NCBI RefSeq assembly: GCF_037975245.1
Contig: NC_092571.1
Location: forward strand, 24,165,917-24,229,916
Reading direction: 5' to 3'
Source: Apostichopus japonicus
Taxonomy: Eukaryota; Echinodermata; Holothuroidea; Aspidochirotida; Stichopodidae
DNA length: 64,000 nt
In this document: piece by piece, positions 45,301 to 56,139 of the stretch
How the letters are laid out: every line of letters starts with the position of its first letter
Position numbering within the stretch: the first letter of the stretch is position 1
The notes under the pieces: model-generated
What the model was told of the DNA's origin: nothing
What the model saw: only the letters and a program-made list of their open reading frames with translations
The model's database searches: none
Made by a program: the position numbers and the translations under genes

Positions 45301-48259
45301 ACCTCTCAGCAATTGAGAGGAGAACCCTCTGGTTATTCATCTCTGCTATGAAACCCATAGAACTTAATGTTTCCTTACAACTCTGCAGATCATCTGCAAA
45401 ATCTCTTAACCCCTGCTTGTCATACGAGGAGAAGGTGCCCCCAGAAGTGATGTTCTCCAACCAAGCATCTGCTATCAGGTGGTTGTCACCAAAACGATCT
45501 TTAAGGATCCCTAGCGCCCTGGGGTAACCATCGCAAGGATCCATGACGGAACAGCACTGTATGACCTTGTTCGCTTTTCCCACACAATACTGCTGCAGAC
45601 GTGTAAGCTTAGCTCCATAACTAAGATTTGAACTACCAACGCTGTTCTCGAAGGACCTAATAAATGACCAGTATTTCATGGGATTCCCATCAAAATAGCT
45701 TAACTCTGCTCGCGGCAAATGAATAGCTTCAATTAACTGGTTTCGATCTTGATCTGACAGCTGTGGTGTGGCTTCTGGAACTATAATCTTCTCACTCGGG
45801 TGAAATTCCAGAGCTTCGGGACGCAACACAGCACCTTCGCTTTCAACCACATTGGAGGATTTTTTAACACAACTCAAATCAACCTTATGCTCTGCCTCCA
45901 TGTAGGCCTTCTCTTCTGCTTCGGCCATAGCTATTTCCATCCTGAGGTCTAGCTCGTCTTTCTGCTGTTTCAACCTCAGCTCTGCTAGCTGTAGATCTTG
46001 TTGCTGTTGCAACAAAACTGCACGTGCTGCTAACGCAGCTTTCTTGGCGTTGGCTTTGGCTCTCTCACTTGTGATCGAGCTACTTGAGCTTGTTTGGCTT
46101 ACCGAATCAGAAGGCATGACCAATGGGACATCTTGGGATCTCTGCCAGGTCGAAATCTCCTGACTGAACTCATCAAAAGCACGATGAATGGCTGACATAT
46201 ATGCTTCGGCTTCATGAATATCATCATCCTCTTTGAGCACTTCCAGGTATGCATTATGTGCCTCTTCAAGCTCTCCAATTGCCTGACTGTAGGCTTCATT
46301 CTTTTGTTGCACAGTAGCCCTACAGCTGCTGTCTGGCTGTGGGTTTTCTGTTATTATGGCCTTTATTTCATTTCCCAAACGGGTAAGACATCCCCTCTTG
46401 GTGGCTCTAGCCTTCTTCAGTCCTTTCACGACTGCTAGGTCTGGCTCTACTGAACCTTGTGACATCATACTTGATCAAACTTGACAACTTATCCAAACAG
46501 ACGTTGTCATTGAACTTATGTTGACGGTAAAAAATGACAAAACATCAAACAAATAAAGCCCTGGCACCTCCGCCGACTATGTATTGACACACACCAAATA
46601 ACTGTAAAGATGATGGTTCAATCTGTAAAAGGACACAACAAAATATCCATAAGTACAGATTTAAACACACAAAAAGATATAATATACATATATGTAACAA
46701 TTATCCCACTAATGCCAAGAATGTAAGTCATAAAGATTCATCACACATGAACAACAATTATAAACATACACTATTCTACTTTAAGCTAAATAGTCACTAA
46801 AATCACTGAACTCGATACTCAAATATCAGAAGGTGACCTTAATTATAATAATAATAACAAATATGCTCTCAAGCACATAGAGGATAAGCAAGTAAAAGTA
46901 CAACACATCCTGACACTCGTACCCCACTATACTAATGCACAACACAATAGCTTAATGAGTAATATGCAACGCTTCCCTTCCCTGAAGTCTAACCACAAGG
47001 CCCCCTAACAACGTTAACAATATATATTCTTGAAGGCCTAGGCTCACGGCCCAAACAAACTTATTACCAAAAGGTTAAATGCCTCAATGAGGATAAACAA
47101 TCATACTAGGGAACAGGAAAACAAACAATACAGCACACTAATGCCATAACTAAAGACTGATAATAGAGAAATCAAATAAATCGCCTAATTCAATGCAAAA
47201 TTAAGAAAACTTACGACATTGGGTCTCTCTAGGAGGTGCATGGGTGACGCGACTTAAATCCAAGTAACCCAACTCTCAAATAAGACGAGCGCCACCTATT
47301 GGCTGCTCTCTGCCTCCAACATATATATAATTTTATATATATGAACTTAGATGCCTGGTACGGTTTCGTTAACGGATTCGCGACGCGTGATCAGTTGTAT
47401 GTGTGTGTTACCACAATGACATTTAATTTGTTGATTTCCTATTCCAAACTTGCATTCAATTAGTAACTTGTTTTGTTCTATACTGTAATTTGTAACTGAT
47501 AATGACAATCTATACCGCGCGGTTGATAAATCTACCTACCCTCTTATTTTCTTTCCTTTTCTATTTTTTTTTTTTTTTTTTTTTTTTTTGTTAAACCGAT
47601 TAAACAGATATGCTTGGCTGAAGGATCAGCTTGAAGTAGATCCAGATGACAAGCAGTTGGTCTTTATAAAAGATCAGTCTTGTGCGATCTACGATCACAT
47701 GGAATATCTTCCGGATGTTCCAACACGACACGTATTTCTGATCAGACACCCGAGGAATGTCTACCCATCATTGAAACAACTTTTCACCAACAACACCGAA
47801 TTAATGCAACTTCCCTGGGATGAGACGAACCTGATTGAACAAGTGCCATCTATGCCCATTAAGGATCACTTTAAGATCCATCGAGATCTGTGGAAGAAAA
47901 TCAAAAACAAATTGGATCCAGACGTCATCGTTATCGATGGACATGATTTGGCCAGCAGGCCTGAAGTAATACTTCCAAAGTTCTTTACTGAGTTAGGTAT
48001 TCCTTACAAAGAATCTTACTTGAAGTGGGAAGCTGATCCGGAACTTGTGTATTCATCATGGAGAGGTACAGGCCAGTTGATATTTACAACTTCCAAGACC
48101 AAAGCTACTTCACGAGCTGTTGAGTCTACCCACTTTGTACCCCCAAAGGTACCCCGTGGCAGCTTCACGGCGGATTGGAAACTGACAGATGAGTTGCAGG
48201 AGTGTATAGATTATTCGATGCCATTTTATGAAGAAATGTATGAACAAAGGTTACAATAA
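39308..48259 (+). CDS. sulfotransferase-like P-loop protein, copy 2, intron split by Pao element
   Basis: Exons are 39308-39615 and 47608-48259, again 960 nt and 319 aa in the same phase. The intron is 7992 bp because it contains the antisense BEL/Pao element at 39798-47321. Motifs are intact: VPRTNSTVF at 17-25 and IRHPRNVYPS at 149-158. Exon 1 is identical in protein to copy 4. Exon 2 has KQLF, NTELMQ and IEQVP where copies 1 and 4 have KQIF, NTEFTQ and IEELP. The acceptor follows a run of about 27 T. A stronger-looking donor (ACAG|GTAAGA, near 39762) lies after an in-frame stop at 39737; its use would give a 143-aa truncated protein. Whether the gene is still expressed with the insertion cannot be told from sequence. 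Confidence 0.85.
39798..40600 (-). repeat. Pao LTR, downstream (3') copy
   Basis: 803 bp, same sequence as 46519-47321 by direct reading. TG..CA termini form a short inverted repeat (TGTTG/CAACA). Confidence 0.95.
40799..46468 (-). CDS. Pao gag-pol polyprotein, intact, 1889 aa
   Basis: The polyprotein makes the capsid and enzymes for retrotransposition. Domains in order (approximate residues): gag-like N-terminus with an alanine-rich helical stretch (140-200); DUF1759-like region (250-400); two zinc knuckles, CLKCNKSGHSLFRC (474) and CFNCLRTGHRSNEC (509); aspartic protease with ALLDTGSTNSF (about 610); reverse transcriptase with LMADIESMFYQV (about 940) and the YVDD box (about 1021); RNase H with HHFSDASEKAYGA (about 1200); integrase zinc finger HEENGHVGREH...CFTC (1518-1555); integrase core with GIDYFGP, RSDNGSNF and GGVWERL supplying D, D and E (about 1589, 1651, 1700); C-terminal DUF5641-like domain with WRQVQYL and VGDIVLLVDE. 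YVDD and the DUF1759/DUF5641 layout identify the Pao/BEL group. No stop or frameshift. The first Met (46468) is followed by a second; either could start. Confidence 0.96.
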   Translation of the reverse strand: MMSQGSVEPDLAVVKGLKKARATKRGCLTRLGNEIKAIITENPQPDSSCRATVQQKNEAYSQAIGELEEAHNAYLEVLKEDDDIHEAEAYMSAIHRAFDEFSQEISTWQRSQDVPLVMPSDSVSQTSSSSSITSERAKANAKKAALAARAVLLQQQQDLQLAELRLKQQKDELDLRMEIAMAEAEEKAYMEAEHKVDLSCVKKSSNVVESEGAVLRPEALEFHPSEKIIVPEATPQLSDQDRNQLIEAIHLPRAELSYFDGNPMKYWSFIRSFENSVGSSNLSYGAKLTRLQQYCVGKANKVIQCCSVMDPCDGYPRALGILKDRFGDNHLIADAWLENITSGGTFSSYDKQGLRDFADDLQSCKETLSSMGFIAEMNNQRVLLSIAERLPNFLRSRWVREARRIRKRHSRVPNIADIVEFINDAAEELNDPVYGRLSLRAKEGNLVVGKFDGSKPKARNRGTNFNLLTEQNVPCLKCNKSGHSLFRCDEFKEMYPTQRFGFAKENRLCFNCLRTGHRSNECTLARTCSVHGCGKKHTKFLHLGTVEAPQAHNDAVVQPESLVQSGFTTGASKVSAAVNGAGNSRVALPVVPVQVRVEGGSRSVSTFALLDTGSTNSFCSESLLRKLGTAGNKQKLSLSTLHSKESVTSTSVVNLEVTSSDHAHVINVPRVYSAPEIPIREENIVKSQDLKRWNHFSELVLPQVNPMQVELLIGQDVPEALVPIEVRKGKTGDPYAIRTQLGWAVSGPLGKPGGNPVCHFVCSNAELDTQLKKFWKIDSSENLAHENGLSPNDKRAVAMWEETICHTEGHYQLGIPFKQQPVELPNNRECAAQRLKGLAKRLRKDSNLQEKYAKAMGEVLNKGYAQVVPEEEIGRSDGAVWYLPHHPVTHPMKPDKVRIVYDCASVYKGTSINENVHQGPDMANKLFGVLLRFREGRVALMADIESMFYQVRVSPSNRDVMRFLWWPGGNMNVEPQEYRMCVHVFGGCWSPSCCNFALQRTAEDNQGNFKESTINTVRSNFYVDDCLKAVSTEEEAIELYSELKELLSKGGFKLTKWITNSVKVLSHIPQDDRAKAVKDIDFNQEALPVERALGVFWDVNEDSFGYKVNLRTKPLTRRGLLSVVSSVYDPLGFACPFTIKGKAIIQDLCRRQLGWDEPLPRELIGEWLAWKADISKLDMFRVSRCLAPGVQAVSRHELHHFSDASEKAYGAVSYLRTIYEDGAVHCGIVMAKAHLAPLRQVTIPRLELTAATLSVKLDTMIRRELGARIDESFFWTDSAIVLSYISNQEKRFKTFVANRVALIHEGSAPSQWRHVPTHQNPADDASRGLTAGELVDKGAWVLGPDFLWEDDTRWPKGLAASAGLEGDPEVKVVKVESYVIKQEAVNEVLHKYFEGHSSWLKLQRNVAWILRFRRYLLFKMNRRNRVELKGPLTITELLEAEEAIVRCVQREHFREFTSEASEVKLKGSVLRKLDPYLSQTGVLCVGGRLSNAPVKEGMMHPPILPKDSHVTELVVRYTHEENGHVGREHVLSLLRERFWIIGARSIVRRVVTQCFTCRRATAPKINQKMADLPFDRVKPDMPPFSFVGIDYFGPFMVKRGRSEVKRYGCMFTCLVVRAIHIEIAHSLDTDSFIHAFQRFVARRGVPIEIRSDNGSNFVGAERELRSVIEAWNETRITCFLQQKMIKWRFNTPYASNMGGVWERLIRTTRKVLRSLTREQVLDDEKLLTLMCKVESIVNSRPLTYVSDDVSDPEPLTPNHLLLLRQGSAIPADTFDKKDMYCRRRWRQVQYLAGVFWRRWCREYLALMQERQKWLEPQRNLAVGDIVLLVDEELPRNKWVIGRVVEIYPGKDNLVRSVKVKTSSANLVRPVRKLCLLETIEGVSTRSVQA
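46519..47321 (-). repeat. Pao LTR, upstream (5') copy
   Basis: 803 bp. As the element reads leftward, this LTR carries its promoter. It starts 50 bases from the polyprotein ATG, so the untranslated leader after the LTR is very short. Confidence 0.95.
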
Positions 48260-50058
48260 TCGAGCAAAAAGGAAAATAACTATGTTTTTAATTGATAAAA
48301 TGGACGCTTATAACCAATTACATTTCTTCTTCTGCTTTCTTTTCTATCCGTGCAAATTTAACTTCGAAGGCCCGACTATACAGTAACATTAAAAAAACCT
48401 ACATGTATGCTAAAACCGCCACAACGTTTGAATGATTTAAACGCACACTTTTGAAAAGTTTGTGGAATATCCATTTGTATGCAGGTCCTTATCATTTTTA
48501 ACTGATTAACTGTGTCCTCATAAACTGCCAACTAAATAACCTTCATTGAAGTTTGGTATAACTTCAGGCGGTGCTCGTTTCTTTCTTATTTTGTAGAAGA
48601 AAAGGCTACCTGTTAGGGGTATATGCCCTCGCCTGGCCTCGCCTAAAATTAGCAAGGTACATGTACAGAGTAGTCTTACTTTTCAACTTCTGATACTTGT
48701 AGATACAAAGATAGGCCAGAAATGTCTTTGTTACAACTATAGCCAGTAATTGTCTTTGATACAACTGTAGTTAGTAAATGTTGATCGAAAAGGCTGTTTT
48801 GGAACATGGAACGCCGATCGTGACAACAACAGGGTTTTACAAACCCCCCAGATGGCCGGAAACGGCCCTTCCCTAGTGTTCATATATATATATATAATAT
48901 ATATATATATGTAAAATATATATGAAATTGTATAATATGTATAATTGGATGATCTTTTATGGGCTTACTGGCTCAACTTTTTTTGATTGGAGCTTGCATG
49001 TCATATTTTTGGTGTTGCATATATTACACTCCAAAATTACCAATACAAATGTTTTAACCATACGAGCCAATTCAACATTAGTGACATATTAATTCAATTA
49101 AATATCTGGCATTGATCAAATTAGAGTAAGTTAGGATATACCAGAAGTTTGATGCCTTTTGCAGGGTGGTGCTGAAGCCCGGCCCCCTTGCATCGAGACT
49201 GTGACTGTGATCATTGTCGTGATGTGTGTATGACGGTTCCCCTAGAAGAGGAAGATAATGATACGTTTTAGAAAAGTCACCCAGGAAAGTATGTGGACAA
49301 GATAAAGGAAACAAACGAACGGCTGAGCCGTTGTGAACCCCAGCCCCTTGCATAGAGACTGTGATCATCGTTAGGTGTGTATTGCGGTTGGGAATATAAT
49401 GGTACACATGATCTTAGGCAGAATCCCGAGAAACGTTGCCATATAGAATCTCAACCGAAATGCCATGATTTTGTTGTTATTCAGCTAAGAAAGAAGCATT
49501 CAGCTACTACGTGTGAATGTCCAGTTAGCAGCTGTTGGCGTGAAGGCAGTTTGGCTGTCATTAAGATTACAGAAGGAAAGGTGGAAATGTATTTCAGATA
49601 TTGTGAAAGTTCAGTAAGCACAGTTGGTGGAAATGTTGCTATTGGCGTAAAGGCAGCTTAGCTGTCCGCAAGCTGACTAAAGGAACGTGGAAATGTATTT
49701 CCTGAATTGTGAAAGCCCATTTATAGGAGTTGGTGGAAATGTTGCTATTGGCGTTAAGGCAGTTGTTGTTGTGTGCGTGAATAGAGTGATAAGAAACAAA
49801 TAGGACTGGAAACATGTGCAGATTGGATCGAAATATTGCCGTAACGAAAGACGTAGCACGTTGTTGATTGGGTGACTGAGAAGGCGTTACCGAACATGAG
49901 AGAGTACTTAAACAGAGACGAGAGGGAGGAGGGCGAGAGGGAGGAGGGCGAGAGGGGGGGGGGACGAGAGGGGGAGGAGGAGGACCAAACATTTTGAACA
50001 CGATATCTCAAGAAGGGACGCTTGGACCATTCTCATCTTTAGTATGTAGTTGGTTTTA

Positions 50059-51333
50059 CTCAACTATCCTCTTCGTGCCTTGTGGCACATAAGGCCATCA
50101 CGCTCTGTTTCCACTTGTCCCTGGCTCGTGCACTTTCCCTTGCCTCATTCCAAGTCTTCCACCCGCCTTGCTTTCTTTCTCTTTCCACTGTCCTCCTCCA
50201 CGTTGTTTTTGGTCTGCCAACTTTCCGCTTCCCTTCTGGCCGCCATGTCAGGGCAATCGTACAATGGTGATCATTTGGTTTCCTTAAAACATGACCAATC
50301 CAATTCCATCTTCTTCTTTTGACTTCTTGACTTATTCTTGCAGTTTGAATGTATTTATTGAGCTCATCCATTGAAATGATATTGGGCCAGAATATTTGTA
50401 TTGCCTTCTTCAAACACTGGTATTGGAAGGAATCCAGTCTTTTCCACGTTTCGCAACCATAAAGAAGTACTGGTCTTACCAAAGTTTTGTATAGCTTGAT
50501 TTTGGTTTTTCTTCCGTACTGTTTGGATCTCCATATCTTGTTCAATTTAGTAAATGCAACTCTTGCCTTGTTAATTCTGCTATTCATTTCCCTCTCTCCA
50601 CCTCCATCTTTGCTTACTATTGCTACTAAGTATGCAAATTCATTCACATCATCTATGTCATCCTCTTCTATTTTAACTGCATCCCTCTTCTTGTTATTCA
50701 TTCTCATGATCTTTGTCTTCCTTTTGTTTACTTTAAGTCCAACTCTTCTCGCAAGACCAGTTATACTGTTTGTTTTCTTTTGCATTTGAGAATGGCTGGA
50801 AGATAGGAGCGCGATGTCATCTGCAAAGTCTAGATCTTCAAGCTTAGACATCATCTGCCACCTGATCCCTGTGTTGTTGTCTTTGGTAGTCTCTCTCATC
50901 ATCCAGTCAATCACAAGAAGAAACAGAAATCCGGACATTACGCATCCTTGCTTTACCCCCGTCTTTACTTGGAACCACCCTGTTACTTCGCCGTCATCTA
51001 ACACTGCACACACACTGTCTGAATACATTAGTTTGACTATGTTGATGATTTTCCCTGGTATGCCGTATTGCCTCATGATCTCCCACAAACTGTCCCGGTG
51101 AATCGAATCAAAAGCCTTTTCAAAGTCGATGAAATTTATGTATAATGAAGATTGCCACTCAGTGGATTGTTCAATAATATTTCTCAGTATGAAGATCTGT
51201 TCAGTTGTGCTCTTTCCTTGACGAAATCCTGCTTGTTCTGGTCTGAGTTTCTTGTCAATGCCTATTTTAATCCTGTCAATAACAATTCTTCCCAGTATCT
51301 TGCTTGCAATAGGCAGCAATGCTATCCCTCGCC
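50059..51333 (-). mobile_element. RTE-like LINE, 5'-truncated, unit 3
   Basis: Almost identical to the unit 2 copy (for example GRIVIDRIK instead of GRIVSDRIK). It has the same 5' truncation point, the same end just after the stop codon, and the same flanking duplication, so it was copied with the unit rather than inserted independently. The 419-codon ORF (51319-50060) is open. Confidence 0.82.
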
Positions 51334-51730
51334 AGATATCTCAAGCAGGGACGCTTGGACCATTCTAATATTTAGTATGTAGTTGGTTTTAGTGGAGATC
51401 AATTGTTTTTTGGGGTCCCCAGGGGTCAATTGTGAAAACCTTGTAAACACGATATCTCAAGAAGATAACCTTGCACCAGTCTTATATTAAGTATGTGGTT
51501 GTGACACGTTCAATTCAAGATCCCTATTGTTTTTTGTTGAGGTCAAAGGTCATTTGGGGTTACTTGTAGTCAAATTGTGAAAACCTTGTAAACACGATAT
51601 CTTAAGAAGGGAAGCAAGTATATCGTTGTAATACTCGTTAAGTTCAAGAAGCCTATTGTTGTTGTTTTGTGTGGAAGTTAAAGGTCATTTGGAGTTACCA
51701 GAGATCAAATTGTGGAAACCGTGATATATA
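51334..51730 (+). repeat. minisatellite with DR1 motif, unit 3
   Basis: Counterpart of 36390-36785. AGGTCAAAGGTCA is at 51540-51552. Confidence 0.85.
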
Positions 51731-51867
51731 TGTATCTTCCACTGTTCATCCCATTATATAACATGTGCACTACCACTCATAAGAGTAGGAGAGACTGTTG
51801 GCATTTGAAAATTAGCTTATGGGCATCCGTAGAATTTGAATTCTTAAGCCGAACAAAGTGCTACTAG

Positions 51868-51989
51868 GTTATCTTTGTCGGTAACTGAATACAACGTTGT
51901 ATATACAAGCATTGCGCCTATGCACCGTACCCAAGTGAACATACAACGTGGCTATTGGATCGGAGTGAACGATATCGTTGCGAATCAAG
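51868..51989 (+). pseudogene. C-type-lectin-like lone exon, unit 3 (open)
   Basis: Identical in reading frame to the unit 2 copy, including YWIGVNDIVANQG and the GTATTA boundary. Confidence 0.4.
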
Positions 51990-52792
51990 GTATTATATCT
52001 TTCCTTCCGTTGTTAACGTTTTCCTTGGTATTTTGCAATTGTCGAGATCCATCATAGAGCATTTGTAAATAAAAATAGTGGTTCCGGCCATTTACATTCG
52101 GCTTCATAAGCAGTCGTCTAGTGCCATGACGTCATCGAAACCTCAATGCATTTTGCATTCTGGTTTTCTTTGTTAAGTTTTTTTCTCATTTTACATTGCG
52201 CACATTTTGTTGGTTCAGTATGAGTGACTAAAGTTGGGGCTTTGATAATCAACAAACTTTTTAAGTGCGAATGTGTGCCTGTGGGTGTGTCTGTGCGTGT
52301 TTCATGATGTGTGTCACAATGAACGCGCGTATGCAGCAGACTTAATTATTACCTAATTAATAAATACCACAGGCTGATTGTTCTTTCCAACAATTTGCCT
52401 CCTTTGAAGCGAAATGCTTGCGGACAAAATATGTCTTAAATGTGTTGCATGCTTCAGACAGAAGATAGATTGCAGTTATATATAAATCTAAAATAATTAC
52501 TTGTGTACCATGAAACATCAGATATGTTCCCATAAAGCTGCTAACCTAGATAGGCTATCAAGTCAGTATAACCCCTGCAGACACAGGATTGACATAGACA
52601 GGGGAGGTCACTCATTCACTACATTCCGACAAGTATTTATGATTTTACTATACCAGCCCTGACAAATCAATCGTCCAATCAGTGAGATGTTTCATTGTCT
52701 AATTGAATATACCTCGATTATTTGGTAAATAATATCTTCGACGGTCAAAACTTCTACAAAAAGTCTTCTGAACAAGTTTGGTAAGTTAAAGC

Positions 52793-53026
52793 ATGGAGCT
52801 ATTCGGTAATAGCTCCATGGTTATAGCAATACGGTTTGGCGGACCGGGACCTTTTAGCCCTATAGCGCAACAGGGGTATAAAATATACGTTATGGATCAT
52901 TGTAATCATAATACAAGCGGCGGGTACAGTCTGTGATAATATTAGCAAACATAGACGCAGCTTCAATCAGATTGAAGGGTGTTGGTTCGTCCATACATGG
53001 AGCTATTTCGGTAATAGCTCCATGGT
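52793..53026 (+). repeat. pair of perfect hairpins, unit 3
   Basis: Same stems and loops as in the other units. Confidence 0.88.
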
Positions 53027-54009
53027 CCATATTAATAAACTTAATCGCTATGTATACACTTCAAACCGCAAAGCTGATTGGTCATATTTGTTTTGCCAAA
53101 AAGAAAGAAAATGAAGGAGGAAGCACACACCTGAAAGACTATTCATAATGATGAAGCAAAAAGGTTCAAAGACCATTTGTAAGAAACCAGTGATGTATCA
53201 ATGCCATCGGCGTATAACGAATATCTTCGGACCGGGATACCAAGGATTAAATGAGGCCCCTTAAACGGGTAACCATTCGCTGAGTCGGGCTTTTCTCTTC
53301 TTGGTCCTCTTCTTACCATGGGTCCATTGTGAGTGAGGATAGTTTAATTAATCTAGTGTTAGCCAATTATTTACCACTTCAACAGTATAGAATGAATCAT
53401 ACAAGAAAAGTTCTAGAAACACAAGTACTGAATTCGTCGTTTTCTTTTAAGGCTCGTGACCCGTAAGGTTCTGGAGCCAGGGTGGACCCCTGGCTCCCCC
53501 ACCCCACCATTCTCAATCCTCTGGCGTTATAAGCCGTGATAAATATCGTTTTAGGGAGTCACTGAAGGTTGGCGGGTGGGAGAGAATTAAGGGGTACTAG
53601 TTAATGGTTGCATATATGATAATATCACGAGAGACGTGTTGATAATCGAGATTAGAACGTTTCTCGTGTAGTTGTTGTCGAATTCTGTCTCTTCGTGTCA
53701 ACTTTGGACCATCAAGTGTTTTACCAATATTTACGTTATACTATTTATTAACCAAGACTGTAAACAAAGTGTCACCATTTGGATTTGTCATATGATATTA
53801 CTATCTAGCCACTGTGTCGGGGTTTGACTTTGAGCCTGTATTTTATGTCAGTTATAGCTATATATAGTATTAGCATGAGATGACAATGTTGGACATCATA
53901 CTCTAAGAACCCCTTACTATGTATAAGGCAGAAGAGTGCAGGGTTCCCCAACCCTCCCTCCTCCCTCATGCCACAGAGAAACCACGGATGGTAATAAAAA
54001 TGATTATGG

Positions 54010-54200
54010 TTACCACTCCTGCGGTACACAGCCTGGCTGTTTATTTGTCTCGATTGAAAACGATTAGGGTTCGCAGGTTTCACTAAATATGCTGGCCCGT
54101 TTGTGGATCACACCACCAGTAGATATATGATGTCTCTCGACTCACTTGATCAGTTTAAACATCGTCTTAAAACTCATTTTTTCCACATTGTTATTAGATG
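54010..54200 (+). mobile_element. CR1-like LINE remnant, unit 3
   Basis: Begins at ACCACTCCTGCGG and keeps only the C-terminal block ([18 protein letters not shown]). The reverse-transcriptase segment present in unit 1 is absent. The left deletion edge differs from those of units 2 and 4. Confidence 0.65.
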
Positions 54201-54221
54201 CTTCATCTTTTCCTCCTCCTC

Positions 54222-54473
54222 CTTCTCCTTCTCCTTCTCCTTCTCCTTCTCCTTCTCCTTCTCCTTCTCCTTCTCCTTCTCCTTCTCCTTCTCCTTCTCC
54301 TTCTCCTTCTCCTTCTCCTTCTCCTTCTCCTTCTCCTTCTCCTTCTCCTTCTCCTTCTCCTTCTCCTTCTCCTTCTCCTTCTCCTTCTCCTTCTCCTTCT
54401 CCTTCTCCTTCTCCTTCTCCTTCTCCTTCTCCTTCTCCTTCTCCTTCTCCTTCTCCTTCTCCTTCTCCTTCTC
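54222..54473 (+). repeat. (CTTCTC)42 hexanucleotide array, unit 3
   Basis: 252 bp of pure repeat at the position homologous to the 78-copy array of unit 1. Open in several frames by chance. Confidence 0.97.
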
Positions 54474-54727
54474 CTTCTTCTTCTCCTTCTCCTTCTTCTG
54501 AATCTGAGTATTATTATTTCAACGGCCAATCTTAAAACTGACCGAAACTTCTATATCGAGCAGACTTTTAGTGAGTAAATATACAATGTACCCGTATTCT
54601 ATCGCAGTTACTATGTACTTATACTCGCCCACATGAATTTGTACTTCAAGTCTGTCCGTTAGTGAGAATTTCTCGTGGTTTCTTTATTCAGGTGCAAAAC
54701 GACTAATTCTCTTTTAAATAAACAACC

Positions 54728-56139
54728 ATGGCTAGTCAAGAAAATCAACGCCCTCTTCGGGTCTTCATGTGGATCGTTCCACGAACAAATAGCACAGTTT
54801 TCACCAAGTGTATGTACTTCGTGGACAAGGTCGAAGTATGGATGGAACCTTACATGGCTTGTAACATGAATGATACCTTCTACAACCCTGAGTGGGGAAA
54901 AGGAGTTCCAGCTGTTGAGAAATTAAGGACCACAATGAAAGAGTTTATGGACAAACCAGAATACGAAGAATTAATAAAACAGGAACTTGAAAAAGTCGAG
55001 AAATACCCAAACGTTTGGCCACAAGAGCAGTTCAGGTATAATAATGATGTGTCAACAGTAGAACATATGATTCAGTTTTATATTATTAATTTAAGCTATA
55101 CTATACATAATACTAAAATATACTGGAAAGTGTTCTATCAATACGTGATCGATAGTTGATATTTGAGAAATTGACAATTACAGGTAAGATAAATTTAAGG
55201 TTTGTTTTAGTATATATATATATATATGAACTTAGATGCCTGGTACGTTTTCGTTAAAGGATTCGCGAGGCGTGATCAGTTGTATGTGTGTGTTACCACA
55301 ATGACATTTAATTTGTTGATTTCCTATTCCAAACTTGCATTCAATTAGTAACTTGTTTTGTTCTATACTGTAATTTGTAACTGATAATGACAATCTATAC
55401 CGCGCGGTTGATAAATCTACCTACCCTCTTATTTTCTTTCCTTTTCTATTTTTTTGTTTTTTTGTTTTTGTTGAACCGATTAAACAGATATGCTTGGCTG
55501 AAGGATCAGCTTGAAGTAGATCCAGATGACAAGCAGTTGGTCTTTATAAAAGATCAGTCTTGTGCGATCTACGATCACATGGAATATCTTCCGGATGTTC
55601 CAACACGACACGTATTTCTGATCAGACACCCGAGGAATGTCTACCCATCATTGAAACAACTTTTCACCAACAACACCGAATTCATGCAACTTCCCTGGGA
55701 TGAGACGAACCTGATTGAACAAGTGCCATCTATGCCCATTAAGGATCACTTTAAGATCCATCGAGATCTGTGGAAGACAATCAAAAACAAATTGGACCCA
55801 GACGTCATCGTTATCGATGGACATGATCTGGCCAGCAGGCCTGAAGTAATACTTCCAAAGTTCTTTACTGAGTTAGGGATTCCTTACAAAGAATCTTACT
55901 TGAAGTGGGAAGCTGATCCGGAACTTGTGTATTCATCATGGAGAGGTACAGGCCAGTTGATATTTACAACTTCCAAGACCAAAGCTACTTCACGAGCTGT
56001 TGAGTCTACCCACTTTGTACCCCCAAAGGTACCCCGTGGCAGCTTCACGGCGGATTGGAAACTGACAGATGAGTTGCAGGAGTGTATAGATTATTCGATG
56101 CCATTTTATGAAGAAATGTATGAACAAAGGTTACAATAA
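54728..56139 (+). CDS. sulfotransferase-like P-loop protein, copy 3, 2 exons
   Basis: Exons are 54728-55035 and 55488-56139 (319 aa). All key motifs are intact. Distinctive residues are TKCMYFVDK, PEYEELIKQ and DLWKTIKN. Exon 2 otherwise resembles copy 2 (KQLF, IEQVP). The intron is 452 bp with a short (TA)n and an acceptor behind T-runs broken by G. As in copies 2 and 4, a GTAAGA donor occurs beyond the in-frame stop. Confidence 0.88.

Larger units (their letters stand above)
39798..47321 (-). mobile_element. full-length BEL/Pao LTR retrotransposon
   Basis: The 7524-bp element is bounded by two 803-bp LTRs in which I see no differences. The LTRs begin TGTTG and end CAACA. It has a single uninterrupted gag-pol ORF on the minus strand. 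Comparison with the empty site in unit 4 (about 62721-62740) gives a 5-bp target duplication, TATAT, typical of BEL/Pao. A purine-rich TAGGGGCCGGTA precedes the downstream LTR (at 40601-40612, minus strand). No obvious primer-binding site starting TGG was seen next to the upstream LTR. It sits antisense in the intron of sulfotransferase copy 2. The intact ORF and identical LTRs indicate a very recent insertion. Confidence 0.96.
33889..48942 (+). repeat. tandem array unit 2 (15.05 kb with a 7.5-kb Pao insertion)
   Basis: Same order as unit 1, plus the 34.05-34.6 kb segment missing from unit 1 and the RTE insertion. Without the Pao element it is about 7.5 kb. The (CTTCTC)n tract and most of the CR1 remnant are deleted, exactly as in unit 4. 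Confidence 0.9.

Noticed and set aside
54203-54529. Minus-strand poly-Arg ORF and plus-strand Phe-Ser/Ser-Pro ORFs
   Set aside because: Hexanucleotide repeat artefacts at the unit 3 array.
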